Positions 1 to 8,376 of a DNA stretch of 64,000 nt are shown one piece after another. The DNA lies in the NCBI RefSeq assembly GCF_046054195.1, contig NZ_JBEQCS010000001.1:186001-250000 (forward strand). Reading direction: 5' to 3'. The notes below the pieces were generated by a model. The model had not been told where the DNA came from and made no database searches. It worked only from the letters and a program-made list of their open reading frames with translations. Each line of letters starts with the position of its first letter. Within the stretch, counting starts at the first letter, position 1. The stretch comes from Celerinatantimonas sp046054195. Its GTDB lineage: Bacteria; Pseudomonadota; Gammaproteobacteria; Enterobacterales; Celerinatantimonadaceae. The position numbers were made by a program, and so were the translations under genes.

Positions 1-863
1 GGATTGACATGAATGAACCCAATGACGAGGAGCGTCTCCAGCTGCAGAGTCTGTTAAGTACTGATTTGCCCGAATCCAATGATGTCGAAGAGATTGAAGC
101 TTCCGCCCGGTGTTTTGTTGATCAAGCCGGTATCCATGTGCACTCACTGTTTTTAAGCCAAAGCGAAGGGCGCCATCGAACCACTACGGTTGCCTGTATT
201 TTGCAAAAAAATCGGCTGATTACCGTTCGCGAAGGTGAAATTGCTGATTTTAGATTACTGCGGATGCGAGCTCGGCGCGCCCAGATTGCCGTAGACTCAC
301 CAGCTGAACTGTTAGTGACATTGCTTGAACATAAAGTCGAAAATCACGCCGATACGTTAGAAGATTTGCATCGTCAGCTTGAAGGCGTGAGCCATTTGGT
401 TTTAGAAGAGCATGAAACAGAGCTTGATACGGTTATTGAAAAGCTGGCTCGTTTAGAAGACAGCAACGGAAAAATCCGGTTATGTTTGATGGATACGCAG
501 CGTGATATTTCCTTTTTGCTGCGCCACTTACGCACGCAATATGAATATGCTGAAACCCTGCGTGAGATCATGCGAGACGTTGACACATTGATGTCTCACA
601 CCACCTTTTTATTCGATAAAATCAACTTCTTAATGGACTCAACCCAAGGGTTCATTAATATTGAACAGAACAAAATCATCAAAATTTTCTCGATTGCCTC
701 AGTGGTCTTTCTGCCACCAACGCTGGTGGCCAGTTTGTATGGGATGAACTTTAAGTTTATGCCCGAGCTGCATTGGAGCTTTGGTTACCCGTGGGCGATT
801 GGCTTGATGATCCTCTCTGGATTTGCTCCTTATTGGTACTTCAAACATCGCGGTTGGCTTTAA
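1..863 (+). CDS. corA: Magnesium/cobalt transporter CorA (5' end outside window)
   Basis: Inner-membrane Mg2+ channel of the CorA family. The reading frame is open from base 3 and its first residues (I-D-M-N-E-P) line up with an internal part of E. coli CorA (I-D-L-V-E-P), so the ATG at position 9 is an internal methionine and roughly 25-30 N-terminal residues lie outside the window. A long helical cytoplasmic region is followed by a stretch reading FINIEQNKIIKIFS and the family signature YGMNF before the second of the two C-terminal membrane helices. The protein ends in a short basic tail (KHRGWL), as in E. coli. Identity is recognised from family similarity; nothing in the visible part looks damaged. 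Confidence 0.95.
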   Translation, partial: IDMNEPNDEERLQLQSLLSTDLPESNDVEEIEASARCFVDQAGIHVHSLFLSQSEGRHRTTTVACILQKNRLITVREGEIADFRLLRMRARRAQIAVDSPAELLVTLLEHKVENHADTLEDLHRQLEGVSHLVLEEHETELDTVIEKLARLEDSNGKIRLCLMDTQRDISFLLRHLRTQYEYAETLREIMRDVDTLMSHTTFLFDKINFLMDSTQGFINIEQNKIIKIFSIASVVFLPPTLVASLYGMNFKFMPELHWSFGYPWAIGLMILSGFAPYWYFKHRGWL

Positions 864-955
864 TCGATTTGGCTGTGTTTGTTTGGGCAGGATGAGTTAA
901 GAGCCGCTTCGCGATATACTCAAGCGCTGTTGTTTTGTTTTAAGAGTTCTCAATC

Positions 956-1555
956 ATGCCTGCCAAACAGTTGTATATCGTCCGTCATGGCCAAACCGAA
1001 TTTAATGCGGCCTCCCGCTTACAAGGTCAATGTAATTCCGATTTAACCCCACTGGGCGAGCGCCAAGCTCAAGCGGTGGGCTGTTCACTTGCAAAGCGCC
1101 TTAATATCAGCGCCTTTACGATTGTTGCCAGCCCATTAGGGCGAGCAATGCAAACCGCCCATTGGATTGCCAATGCTTTAGCGCGCGATGATAGTCAAAT
1201 CCTCTCTGACGAGCGCTTGATGGAGTTCTCGCTTGGCCAATGGGAAGCAAAAGTTGCCCCTGAGATCAAAGCCGAACATCCCGAGTTTGTTGGCCTGCGC
1301 GATTGGTATCTTAAAGCGCCCGGCGCCGAGTCGTTAGACGATGTAAAAGCACGGCTAATCAGCTTTTTAAATGCTCCCACAACGCCTGAGCAGGTGGTAG
1401 TTGTCAGCCACGCGCTAACCGGTTCGGTTTTACGGGCATTGTTAGTTGGCCTTGATAATACAGAAATTTTCGAGCAATCCCGTCCTCAAGATGGTTATTT
1501 CTATTTTGACGGGCAAGCGCTCGAATTTATCGATTGTGCTCATTTGCTCAAATAA
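956..1555 (+). CDS. Histidine phosphatase family protein
   Basis: A 199-residue cytoplasmic protein of the histidine phosphatase (phosphoglycerate mutase-like) superfamily. The catalytic RHG motif sits at residues 10-12 (IVRHGQTEFN), followed by the usual LTPLGERQA segment; the second histidine is in VVSHALTG near residue 145. The size fits the small phosphatase branch that contains CobC, GpmB and SixA-like enzymes, but I see nothing that fixes the substrate, so no gene name is given. The gene follows corA in the same direction after 92 bases and runs convergently into the hydrolase gene, with only seven bases between the two stop codons. Confidence 0.9.
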   Translation: MPAKQLYIVRHGQTEFNAASRLQGQCNSDLTPLGERQAQAVGCSLAKRLNISAFTIVASPLGRAMQTAHWIANALARDDSQILSDERLMEFSLGQWEAKVAPEIKAEHPEFVGLRDWYLKAPGAESLDDVKARLISFLNAPTTPEQVVVVSHALTGSVLRALLVGLDNTEIFEQSRPQDGYFYFDGQALEFIDCAHLLK

Positions 1556-1562
1556 TAGTGGT

Positions 1563-2339
1563 TCATTTTGCTAAAAACTGATTGATGATCTGGGCAAACA
1601 CCAATGGCTGCTCAACAAATGCGGCATGTTTGGCAAATGGTACATTTAACAGATGAGCCTGCGAGAGCCGTTGGGTGAGCTGGTAGAGTACGTCAAAGGA
1701 TACAATCGGATCGTCATCACCATGGCAGGCCAAAACGGGGCACTTAATCTGTGTGATGGCGTCATTGGGATGGCCGTGATTGCTCTCATCCAGCCACATT
1801 TGGGTGAGTTCGGTAAGCAATTTAGCAAAATCTGGCTCTGGGTTGAGCGCCTGATAGCGATTGTATACTTGAGGTTGAGCGGTTTTGCGCATTTGCTCGG
1901 TGGTGGCTAGCCATTGTTCTTTATTGGCATCGGTATTGCGAATGTGCCAGCGTGAGCCAATGGTCACTAATCGGTCGATATGAATCGCGTGGCTTAAAGC
2001 GGCTAAACGATAGCCAACGATACCGCCATCGCTAAAACCAATCAGGTTGCAATGGTTGATGCCAAGATGAGTCAGCAACGCTTCAACATCTTCTTGCAAC
2101 TGTTGATAGTTTAAGCTGACATCGCCTAACGTGGAGCGGCCATGCGCTCGGCTATCGATACCAATGAACTGATAGTTCTCACCTAACAAAGCCAACAGCG
2201 GATTGAACACTTCCATGTCTACAAATCCACCATGTAAAAAAATAATTGCCGGATCGCTTGGATCGCCAAGCCTTTCGTAGTAAATTTGCCCCCCCTTGTG
2301 AGGGAAGCTTGTATTGAGCTTATGAGTAAATTGATACAC
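1563..2339 (-). CDS. Alpha/beta hydrolase
   Basis: Serine hydrolase of the alpha/beta fold. The oxyanion region reads IIFLHGGFVD, the nucleophile elbow is GFSDGG (G-x-S-x-G), an acidic residue appears in GDDDPIVS, and the catalytic histidine is in FAKHAAF near the C-terminus. I chose the GTG at 2339, preceded by a GGA-containing ribosome site, giving about 258 residues. The frame stays open upstream to an ATG at 2453, but that extension would overlap the oppositely oriented gene at 2410 and shows no hydrolase features. Substrate is unknown; related proteins include esterases and haloperoxidase-like enzymes. Confidence 0.85.
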   Translation of the reverse strand: MYQFTHKLNTSFPHKGGQIYYERLGDPSDPAIIFLHGGFVDMEVFNPLLALLGENYQFIGIDSRAHGRSTLGDVSLNYQQLQEDVEALLTHLGINHCNLIGFSDGGIVGYRLAALSHAIHIDRLVTIGSRWHIRNTDANKEQWLATTEQMRKTAQPQVYNRYQALNPEPDFAKLLTELTQMWLDESNHGHPNDAITQIKCPVLACHGDDDPIVSFDVLYQLTQRLSQAHLLNVPFAKHAAFVEQPLVFAQIINQFLAK

Positions 2340-2409
2340 GCGCTTTTTCCAATGATTAGTTTTTCGTCGAATCTCTATTATTGAGACGTCTGAGGTTAAA
2401 AGTGAAGCG

Positions 2410-2715
2410 ATGATGCGATTTCGCCGCTGGATAATTCGTGACAATGAGGCCACGATCGAACTTTTACCATTTGATTTACTGAGTGAACAAACGATTACCC
2501 AGTGGATAAAAGACGCTTTTGATCAGTCAGTTACCCCAGAATATGGGGCCGATTGGCTCGTCTGGCCGATTCATTTGCAACATTTTTGGCTATTGCGTTA
2601 TTGCTGTTTGACGTCTAATCTATGGTTTGAGTTGCAGGTCACCGAGCAGTTTTGCGAAGCTGGTCGGGAACTATGTAGCTACTTATCTCGCTATATTGAA
2701 GTTCCTCATGGTTAA
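2410..2715 (+). CDS. Hypothetical protein (possibly DUF3630-like)
   Basis: A 101-residue cytoplasmic protein without a signal peptide or membrane helix. It is rich in tryptophan and aromatic residues (WLVWPIHLQHFWLLRY, NLWFELQV). Its length, the pattern of a short beta-rich W/L core, and its place just upstream of polA resemble the DUF3630 proteins of Vibrio relatives, but that match is from memory and weak. It starts divergently from the hydrolase gene with about 70 bases between the preferred starts. The ATG at 2413 is an equally possible start; the ribosome site (GTGAAG) is poor. Function unknown. Confidence 0.65.
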   Translation: MMRFRRWIIRDNEATIELLPFDLLSEQTITQWIKDAFDQSVTPEYGADWLVWPIHLQHFWLLRYCCLTSNLWFELQVTEQFCEAGRELCSYLSRYIEVPHG

Positions 2716-3098
2716 AGTTGTCCATTGACTAAAGTTGCTAGCTTGTATTGTCAAGGCGGGTTTTTCTGTCTGTCGCAGGCAAATACAAGTGATAAGTAAG
2801 GGCCAGACTCACAAGGGATAGAGTCGTAATATCGGATGCACGGAATGAGTTTTTCCACACACGAAGTTAGATTATCCCCCGTTTAAAGAAGTGTTTGTCC
2901 TTCTTTAACTTATTGTTTTTTATGAAAATTTATCATTCATTCTACTTTTTCATCATAAAAGTGGAAGGATTTTTGTTTTTTTAATAACAGAGTTATCCAC
3001 AGGTTTTTCGAGTTGTGCACGGTATTGATGCCTTGGTGCTTTTCTCTTAGCTGTGGCATTATGCCGTTCATATCCTGCTTTGATTTAGAGAATGGCTA
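2716..3098 (+). promoter_or_regulatory. polA upstream region with DnaA-box-like sites and AT-rich hairpins
   Basis: No gene is visible in these 383 bases. The region holds a perfect DnaA box TTATCCACA at 2993-3001, a variant TTTTCCACA at 2851-2859 and a weaker TTATCCCCC at 2872-2880, all on the + strand. Two hairpins sit between them: TTAAAGAAG / CTTCTTTAA at 2883-2891 / 2900-2908, and an imperfect stem at 2942-2949 / 2957-2964 followed by a T-rich run that may terminate the preceding gene. The polA promoter must lie in the last ~100 bases; I cannot place it confidently. Confidence 0.5.
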
Positions 3099-5873
3099 AT
3101 GGCAACAATTGCTGACAATCCGCTGGTTTTAATTGACGGTTCTTCCTACCTTTTTCGTGCTTATTATGCGCCGCCTCATCTGACCAATTCCAAAGGTGAA
3201 GCCACTGGCGCCGTTTATGGCGTCGTCAATATGTTGCGCAGCCTGCTTAACCAGGTTAAGCCCGAGCAGATTGCGGTAATCTTTGATGCCAAAGGCAAAA
3301 ATTTTCGTCACGATTTATTCTCTGATTACAAAGCGAACCGCCCACCCATGCCGGATGATTTGCGCACTCAAATCGCGCCTCTTCACGCTATCATTGAAGC
3401 GATGGGTTTACCGCTGATTGTTGAACCAGGTGTGGAAGCCGATGATGTCATCGGAACCTTGGCTAAACAAGCGTCAGAGGCTGGCCGTAAAGTGCTAATT
3501 AGCACCGGTGATAAAGATATGGCGCAGTTGGTGGATGAGCAGATTATGCTGGTGAACACCATGACCAATACCTTGCTTGATAGCGAAGGGGTGAAGGAAA
3601 AATATGGTGTCGCACCGGAGCAGATTATCGATTATCTGGCGCTGATGGGCGACAATGTCGATAACATTCCAGGTGTTCCTAAATGTGGTCCGAAAACGGC
3701 GGTTAAATGGCTAGATGCTTATGGCTCTCTTGATGGACTGCTTGCTCATCAAGATGAAATTAAAGGCAAAATTGGTGAAAACTTAAGAGCCTTTGCCGAC
3801 CAGCTGCCACTTTCTTATCAGCTGGCGACAATTCGCACCGATGTGCCGCTCTCTCTTTGCTGTGATGAGTTAACCATCCGTCCGGCTGACCAAGACCAGT
3901 TAGTCGAGCTGTTTGGTAAAATGGAATTTAATCGCTGGCTCTCACAGCTGTTAGAAGCCAAGCAGAGCAATGATGCCCAAACCGGTGCTGGCGCGATTAT
4001 GCCCACCGAGGCAAGTTCAGCAAATCCCACTAGCGATGTCCAAGAGAGCGTGATGAAAGCGGGCGATTATGAGCTGATTTTAACGGCTGAGCAGTTGGAT
4101 AGCTGGTGCGATAAATTAAAAAGTGCTGAGCTCTTTGCGGTTGATACCGAAACAACTTCGCTTAATTATATGCAGGCGGATTTAGTTGGCCTGTCATTTG
4201 CCGTGACAGCTGGAGAAGCCGCCTATTTGCCAATTGGTCATGATTATCCTGATGCGCCACAGCAGTTAGATAAAGAGCTGGTTTTAAGTAAACTCAAACC
4301 ACTTTTAGAAGACTCGGCGCTTAAAAAAGTGGGGCAAAACCTTAAATATGATAAAAGCGTGTTGGCGCGCGCGGGCATTGATCTTAAAGGCATCGCCTAT
4401 GACACAATGCTGGAGTCATATGTGCTCAACAGCACCTCTGGGCGTCATGATATGGATACATTGGCGCTTAAGTATTTAAAACACCAATGCATTAAATTTG
4501 AAGATGTTGCAGGCAAAGGCGCTAAGCAATTAACCTTTAATCAGATTGATTTAGACCAGGCGTATCCGTATGCGGCCGAAGATGCAGACGTCACACTGCA
4601 ACTGCATCAAACTATCTGGCCACAACTGACTCAGGCGCCACGTTTAGTTGAGCTGTTTAAAGAGGTTGAGCTGCCGCTGGTCTCGATTTTATCGGATATG
4701 GAACGCAGCGGCGTTAAGATTGACGCCAAACAGCTTAAAGCTCATAGCAAACGTTTAGCCGAGCGAATTGAACAGCTTGAGAGTAAAGCTCATGAGTTGG
4801 CTGGCGAAAGCTTTAATCTCGGATCGCCGAAGCAGTTGCAACAGATTTTATTTGAAAAAATGCAGCTGCCAGTGGTGAAGAAAACCCCAAAAGGCGCACC
4901 ATCAACCGCTGAAGAAGTGCTTCAAGAGCTGGCGCTGGATTATCCATTGCCAGCGACGATTTTAGAATATCGGGGTCTAAGTAAGCTCAAATCGACCTAC
5001 ACCGATAAGCTGCCAAAACTTATCGACCCCCAGACCAAGCGTTTGCACACCTCTTATCATCAAGCCGTCACTGCCACCGGTCGGTTGTCTTCAAGCGATC
5101 CAAATCTGCAGAACATTCCAATTCGTAATGAAGAAGGCCGTAAAATTCGCCAAGCATTTATTGCTGAACCGGGCTTTAAACTGGTGGCTATCGATTATTC
5201 GCAGATTGAACTGCGGATCATGGCGCATTTGTCATCCGATGAAGGGCTAATTAGTGCATTTGCCCAAGGTAAAGATATTCACCGAGCAACTGCCGCTGAG
5301 GTATTTGGTGAGACGTTAGAGCAGGTCACCAATGAGCAGCGCCGCAGTGCTAAAGCGATTAACTTTGGCCTGATTTATGGCATGAGTGCATTTGGTCTGT
5401 CACGTCAGCTCGGCATCGCTCGAAAAGATGCCCAGCATTATATGGATACTTATTTTGAGCGTTACCCTGGCGTGCATCGATATATGGAACAGACCCGCGC
5501 ACAAGCTGGCGAAGACGGTTTTGTTGAAACCATCTTTGGCCGCCGTCTCTATTTACCAGAGATTAAATCGCGTAATGGTGCGCGTCGCGCAGCCGCCGAA
5601 CGCGCTGCGATTAATGCGCCGATGCAAGGCAGTGCTGCCGATATCATTAAAAAGGCGATGATTGCTGTTGCACAGTACATTCAAAGTGAGAATTTAGGCA
5701 GTCGGGTTCGCATGTTAATGCAGGTTCACGATGAACTTATTTTTGAAGTTGCACAAGATGATGTTGCTGTGCAAATGCCAAAACTTAAAGCCATTATGGA
5801 GCAAGCCGTGAGTTTGCATATTCCACTGATAGCAGAAGCTGGCGTTGGTGATAATTGGGACGAAGCTCATTAA
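3099..5873 (+). CDS. polA: DNA polymerase I
   Basis: 924-residue DNA polymerase I for Okazaki fragment processing and gap filling. Residues 1-~290 are the 5'-3' exonuclease/flap endonuclease domain (LIDGSSYLFRAYYA; GDKDMAQLV; MGDNVDNIPGVP). The 3'-5' proofreading domain follows (~325-515) and keeps its acidic residues: the D and E of AVDTETTSL, the D of YDTMLESY and the D of AEDADVTLQLH, so proofreading should be active. The C-terminal polymerase domain shows DYSQIELR (motif A) and QVHDELIFEV (motif C). Length is close to the 928 residues of E. coli. It stands alone as a single gene, with Spot 42 RNA directly downstream as in E. coli and Vibrio. Confidence 0.98.
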   Translation: MATIADNPLVLIDGSSYLFRAYYAPPHLTNSKGEATGAVYGVVNMLRSLLNQVKPEQIAVIFDAKGKNFRHDLFSDYKANRPPMPDDLRTQIAPLHAIIEAMGLPLIVEPGVEADDVIGTLAKQASEAGRKVLISTGDKDMAQLVDEQIMLVNTMTNTLLDSEGVKEKYGVAPEQIIDYLALMGDNVDNIPGVPKCGPKTAVKWLDAYGSLDGLLAHQDEIKGKIGENLRAFADQLPLSYQLATIRTDVPLSLCCDELTIRPADQDQLVELFGKMEFNRWLSQLLEAKQSNDAQTGAGAIMPTEASSANPTSDVQESVMKAGDYELILTAEQLDSWCDKLKSAELFAVDTETTSLNYMQADLVGLSFAVTAGEAAYLPIGHDYPDAPQQLDKELVLSKLKPLLEDSALKKVGQNLKYDKSVLARAGIDLKGIAYDTMLESYVLNSTSGRHDMDTLALKYLKHQCIKFEDVAGKGAKQLTFNQIDLDQAYPYAAEDADVTLQLHQTIWPQLTQAPRLVELFKEVELPLVSILSDMERSGVKIDAKQLKAHSKRLAERIEQLESKAHELAGESFNLGSPKQLQQILFEKMQLPVVKKTPKGAPSTAEEVLQELALDYPLPATILEYRGLSKLKSTYTDKLPKLIDPQTKRLHTSYHQAVTATGRLSSSDPNLQNIPIRNEEGRKIRQAFIAEPGFKLVAIDYSQIELRIMAHLSSDEGLISAFAQGKDIHRATAAEVFGETLEQVTNEQRRSAKAINFGLIYGMSAFGLSRQLGIARKDAQHYMDTYFERYPGVHRYMEQTRAQAGEDGFVETIFGRRLYLPEIKSRNGARRAAAERAAINAPMQGSAADIIKKAMIAVAQYIQSENLGSRVRMLMQVHDELIFEVAQDDVAVQMPKLKAIMEQAVSLHIPLIAEAGVGDNWDEAH

Positions 5874-5981
5874 TTAGAATGCGTTATTTCATTCATAACT
5901 GACGATAAAATGATCTTTTGATCTAGATAAAAAACTGTTGAAAATATGGATTAAAATTCTGAAATTAGACTACAAAAGCCC

Positions 5982-6010
5982 TTTATTTTTTAAGTGATCT
6001 GCCTTATATT
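5982..6010 (+). promoter_or_regulatory. Putative Spot 42 promoter
   Basis: TATATT at 6005-6010 is a good -10 element seven bases before the expected Spot 42 start at 6018. A T-rich hexamer at 5982-5987 occupies the -35 position with a 17-base spacer but is a poor match, which fits the activator/repressor-controlled spf promoters of other species. I did not find a convincing CRP palindrome overlapping it. Confidence 0.5.
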
Positions 6011-6017
6011 AAAAGAC

Positions 6018-6119
6018 GTAGGGTACAGAGGTAAGATGTTCTATCTTTCAGACCTTTTATTTCACGTAGTTGAATAGGCTTTATAGCTGCCCCGGTAGAT
6101 TTCTACCGGGGCTTTTTTT
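6018..6119 (+). ncRNA. spf: Spot 42 small RNA
   Basis: The first 40 bases (GTAGGGTACAGAGGTAAGAT and onward through CTATCTTTCAGACCTTTTA) match E. coli Spot 42 almost base for base, including the unstructured stretches used for pairing with target mRNAs. The middle differs, and the 3' end is an intrinsic terminator: a GCCCCGGTAG / CTACCGGGGC stem at 6089-6112 followed by seven Ts. Spot 42 is an Hfq-dependent regulator of catabolic genes, itself repressed by CRP-cAMP in E. coli. Its position between polA and engB is the conserved one. Confidence 0.96.
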
Positions 6120-6181
6120 ATATCTGCGTCACAAAAATTCTTATATTAAGACTACTTACATCACACTTTTTGGAATATGAG

Positions 6182-6418
6182 TTGACGGTTCAAAAAATGT
6201 AATTTTAATTCATAACTGTAATAAAATTACTAAAATGTTGGCTATTTTCAGAGCAAATGTAAGTAATCGGTGGGTAGCTTGAAAAAAATATCAGAAATTG
6301 CCTTAAACTCATGGAACCATATCTGAAACCGGATGTCAGATTAATAGAGTTGGATAGTGTTTTTTCAGTTAAAGTCCGAATATTTATAGCCCGCAGCTAA
6401 TTTGCTGCGGGTTTTTTT
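6182..6418 (+). ncRNA. Candidate second small RNA between Spot 42 and engB
   Basis: About 270 bases past Spot 42 lies a strong intrinsic terminator on the + strand: CCCGCAGC (6390-6397), loop TAATTT, GCTGCGGG (6404-6411), then seven Ts. No + strand gene precedes it, since Spot 42 has its own terminator and engB is on the other strand. Upstream, TTGACG at 6182-6187 with TTAATT at 6205-6210 (17-base spacer) is a possible promoter, which would give a transcript of about 200 bases; a shorter RNA starting nearer the terminator is equally possible. A small RNA called VSsrna24 has been described downstream of spf in Aliivibrio, so an equivalent is plausible here. The boundaries are inferred. Confidence 0.45.
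6390..6418 (+). terminator. Intrinsic terminator overlapping engB stop codon
   Basis: Eight perfect base pairs (CCCGCAGC / GCTGCGGG), a six-base loop and a run of seven Ts reading on the + strand. Read on the - strand there is no T run after the stem, so it is oriented to stop transcription coming from the Spot 42 side. The T run overlaps the engB stop codon at 6417-6419. Confidence 0.85.
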
Positions 6419-7058
6419 ATGCTTGCTCTTTCGCTTCACCAGGTGCGATGCCGGCTTCGCTGAGCCAGTTATTAAGGGTTTGCTCAAGGGCAGGCAGTCC
6501 GGTTTTCTTCAGTGATGAAAATGTTTCAATTTGTACATCACCGCAAAAAGCCAATGCTGCTTCTCGGCATTTTAACAAGGTAGCTTTACGAGCGCCTTGT
6601 TTGAGCTTGTCGGCTTTGGTCAGCAGTGCCAATACGGGAATGTTACAATCAACGGCCCACTGAATCAGATATTGGTCGAGATCTCGAAGTGGATGGCGAA
6701 TATCCATCAATACGACCAATCCTCGCAAGCTTTGGCGATGCTGCAAATATTCCGAAAGCGCCTGTTGCCATTGGATTTTCATCTGTTCTGGTACTTTGGC
6801 AAACCCATAGCCGGGTAAGTCGATGAGCCGTTTGCTCGGTGCAACCTCAAAGACATTGATCAATTGGGTTCGACCTGGCGTTTTACTGGTTCGAGCCAAG
6901 TTTTTTTGCCGAGTCAGGGTGTTGAGCGCGCTGGATTTTCCAGCATTGGAGCGCCCGGCAAAGGCGATTTCAATCCCTTCGTCGGCTGGCATCGCTCGAA
7001 TCGTTGGCGCGCTGGTTATAAAATGCGCTTTGCTAAAGTTCAGCGTATCCTCTGTCAC
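6417..7058 (-). CDS. engB: Ribosome biogenesis GTP-binding protein YsxC/EngB
   Basis: Essential GTPase for ribosome assembly (large subunit in B. subtilis), 213 residues, cytoplasmic. The G1 loop is GRSNAGKS at residues 35-42, G3 is DLPGYG at 80-85 and G4 is TKAD at 147-150; TPGRTQLIN provides the switch I threonines. The start is a GTG at 7058, supported by an AAGGAG site nine bases upstream. It is transcribed leftward, away from the divergent yihI. Its final codons overlap the terminator of the small-RNA region. Confidence 0.96.
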   Translation of the reverse strand: MTEDTLNFSKAHFITSAPTIRAMPADEGIEIAFAGRSNAGKSSALNTLTRQKNLARTSKTPGRTQLINVFEVAPSKRLIDLPGYGFAKVPEQMKIQWQQALSEYLQHRQSLRGLVVLMDIRHPLRDLDQYLIQWAVDCNIPVLALLTKADKLKQGARKATLLKCREAALAFCGDVQIETFSSLKKTGLPALEQTLNNWLSEAGIAPGEAKEQA

Positions 7059-7357
7059 GCTTAATACTCCTTATCTTTAAAGCCGCTCGATGTCGGGCGG
7101 AATTCTGGCAAATAGGTATCGGGCTTAAAACCAAAAGACCCTGTAAAAGTAATCAACAAGATTCGCGGCTCATAGTCTTGGGCAGAGTTTAGCAAACCAG
7201 CAGTGCTTGCATCCATCGAAAATCTATAAATGAAGTTTGTAGCTGGTAACGCAAGTGTTAAAATCGCTCTCCATTTAAACACCCCGTAAGGTTTGCCTAG
7301 CTGTGATAAGCTATAACTACCTTACACATTTTCACTGTAAGTGATAGTTGAGATAAC

Positions 7358-7915
7358 ATGGCGCATAAAAAGAGAAATCGCAAAGGCGGGCTGCTAGCTC
7401 CACGTAAACCTGCTGATTTTAAAGCAGAAAGAGAGCTGCCAGAAAGTAAAGTTAAAAAAGGCAAAGGACATAAAAGTGGATCTCGCCAACAGTCTAAAAG
7501 CGAGCGCCACCCAAGCTTAGCAGGCAAAAAAGCGCAAGTAACCGATAGTCGCATTGGCAGTAAAAAACCGGTGCAACTCGTTGCACCTGGCACATTGGCT
7601 AAGAGCCAACCTGCTGCGCCGTCTGTTGATAAACGCAAGGAGGCAACGCGCTCGCTTAGTGATGAGCTCAATAAGCTCGAGCAAGAGCCTAAACTCGTTG
7701 CATTGCTTGACAGAGCCGATGAAGGTGAGCAGTTAACTGATGCTGAAAATCAGTGGTTGGAGCAGCGTTTAGAGCGCATCAGCGAACTGATGGATGAATT
7801 GGGCATCAGTGATGACGATGACCTCGAGCAGCTGCAAAGCAGCGACGATTGGGATCGTTTCGACAGTGATGATTGGGATGATTTTGACGATGATGACCAA
7901 GGTTCGCGCCGATGA
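7358..7915 (+). CDS. yihI: Der GTPase-activating protein YihI
   Basis: YihI stimulates the GTPase activity of Der (EngA) and so modulates 50S ribosome assembly. The 185-residue protein has the family layout: a strongly basic, disordered N-terminal half (KKRNRKGG, KKGKGHK, KSERHPS), a central helical part (LSDELNKLEQ through LEQRLERISELMDELG) and a very acidic tail (DDDDLEQL, DDWDDFDDDD). It opens a tight three-gene unit: its stop overlaps the next ATG in ATGA. Placement next to another ribosome assembly GTPase (engB) is conserved in related bacteria. Confidence 0.93.
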   Translation: MAHKKRNRKGGLLAPRKPADFKAERELPESKVKKGKGHKSGSRQQSKSERHPSLAGKKAQVTDSRIGSKKPVQLVAPGTLAKSQPAAPSVDKRKEATRSLSDELNKLEQEPKLVALLDRADEGEQLTDAENQWLEQRLERISELMDELGISDDDDLEQLQSSDDWDRFDSDDWDDFDDDDQGSRR

Positions 7916-8376
7916 TCATTTGGGTTGTTTTAGGTGTAGCGATTATTGGTGGGCTGGGTGGTTATCTGGCCTATCTGCTTTATCAAATTCGTACTCAGAA
8001 GCAAGAGCATAACCTGAAACGAAAACAAGCGATTGCGACACGTCAGAACAACATCGCCGAGAGTGTTGAAGTGATAGCTAAAGCAACGGTGCATGGCCAG
8101 TGTGATTATAGCGAAGCGGCCATTCGTATTACTCAGTTGTTAATGGCTTATCCTGAGCCTTTGCCGCGTGATTGGCCAAAGCTTTATCCCGGTCTATTTG
8201 GTTTGTATAAAGCGATTGGCCATTTGCCAACACATCAAGAGCGTATGGAGCTAACCAAAGCCAAACGCCGTGAGCAAGATAAATTTCGATTTTCTAAAGA
8301 GCAGCTATTTGCCGATCTTATCGATGAGGAACTTAATCAATTAAGTGGTTTTTCCGCCACAGGAGTACAGCGATAA
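7912..8376 (+). CDS. DUF2489 family membrane protein
   Basis: A 154-residue protein with one N-terminal membrane helix (residues 1-~24, IIWVVLGVAIIGGLGGYLAYLL) followed by a charged helical cytoplasmic domain; RDWPKLYPGLFGLYKAI is a recognisable central stretch. Similar proteins occupy the place between yihI and hemN in Vibrio and relatives and are filed as DUF2489. Function is unknown. Translation is probably coupled on both sides: ATGA overlap with yihI upstream and a TAATG overlap with hemN downstream. Confidence 0.85.
   Translation: MIIWVVLGVAIIGGLGGYLAYLLYQIRTQKQEHNLKRKQAIATRQNNIAESVEVIAKATVHGQCDYSEAAIRITQLLMAYPEPLPRDWPKLYPGLFGLYKAIGHLPTHQERMELTKAKRREQDKFRFSKEQLFADLIDEELNQLSGFSATGVQR

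Noticed and set aside
2340..2453. N-terminal extension of the alpha/beta hydrolase to 2453
   Set aside because: It would overlap the start of the divergent gene at 2410, and the extra residues show no hydrolase features; the GTG at 2339 fits better.
2716..3098. A replication origin upstream of polA
   Set aside because: Only one perfect DnaA box and two weak ones, without the gene neighbours of oriC; kept as a regulatory observation only.
7061..7282. A 73-codon frame on the - strand just upstream of engB, opening with GTG
   Set aside because: No recognisable features and no clear ribosome site. It contains the engB ribosome site at its end and fills what is probably just the engB/yihI divergent promoter region. 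Conservation in relatives would be needed to accept it.
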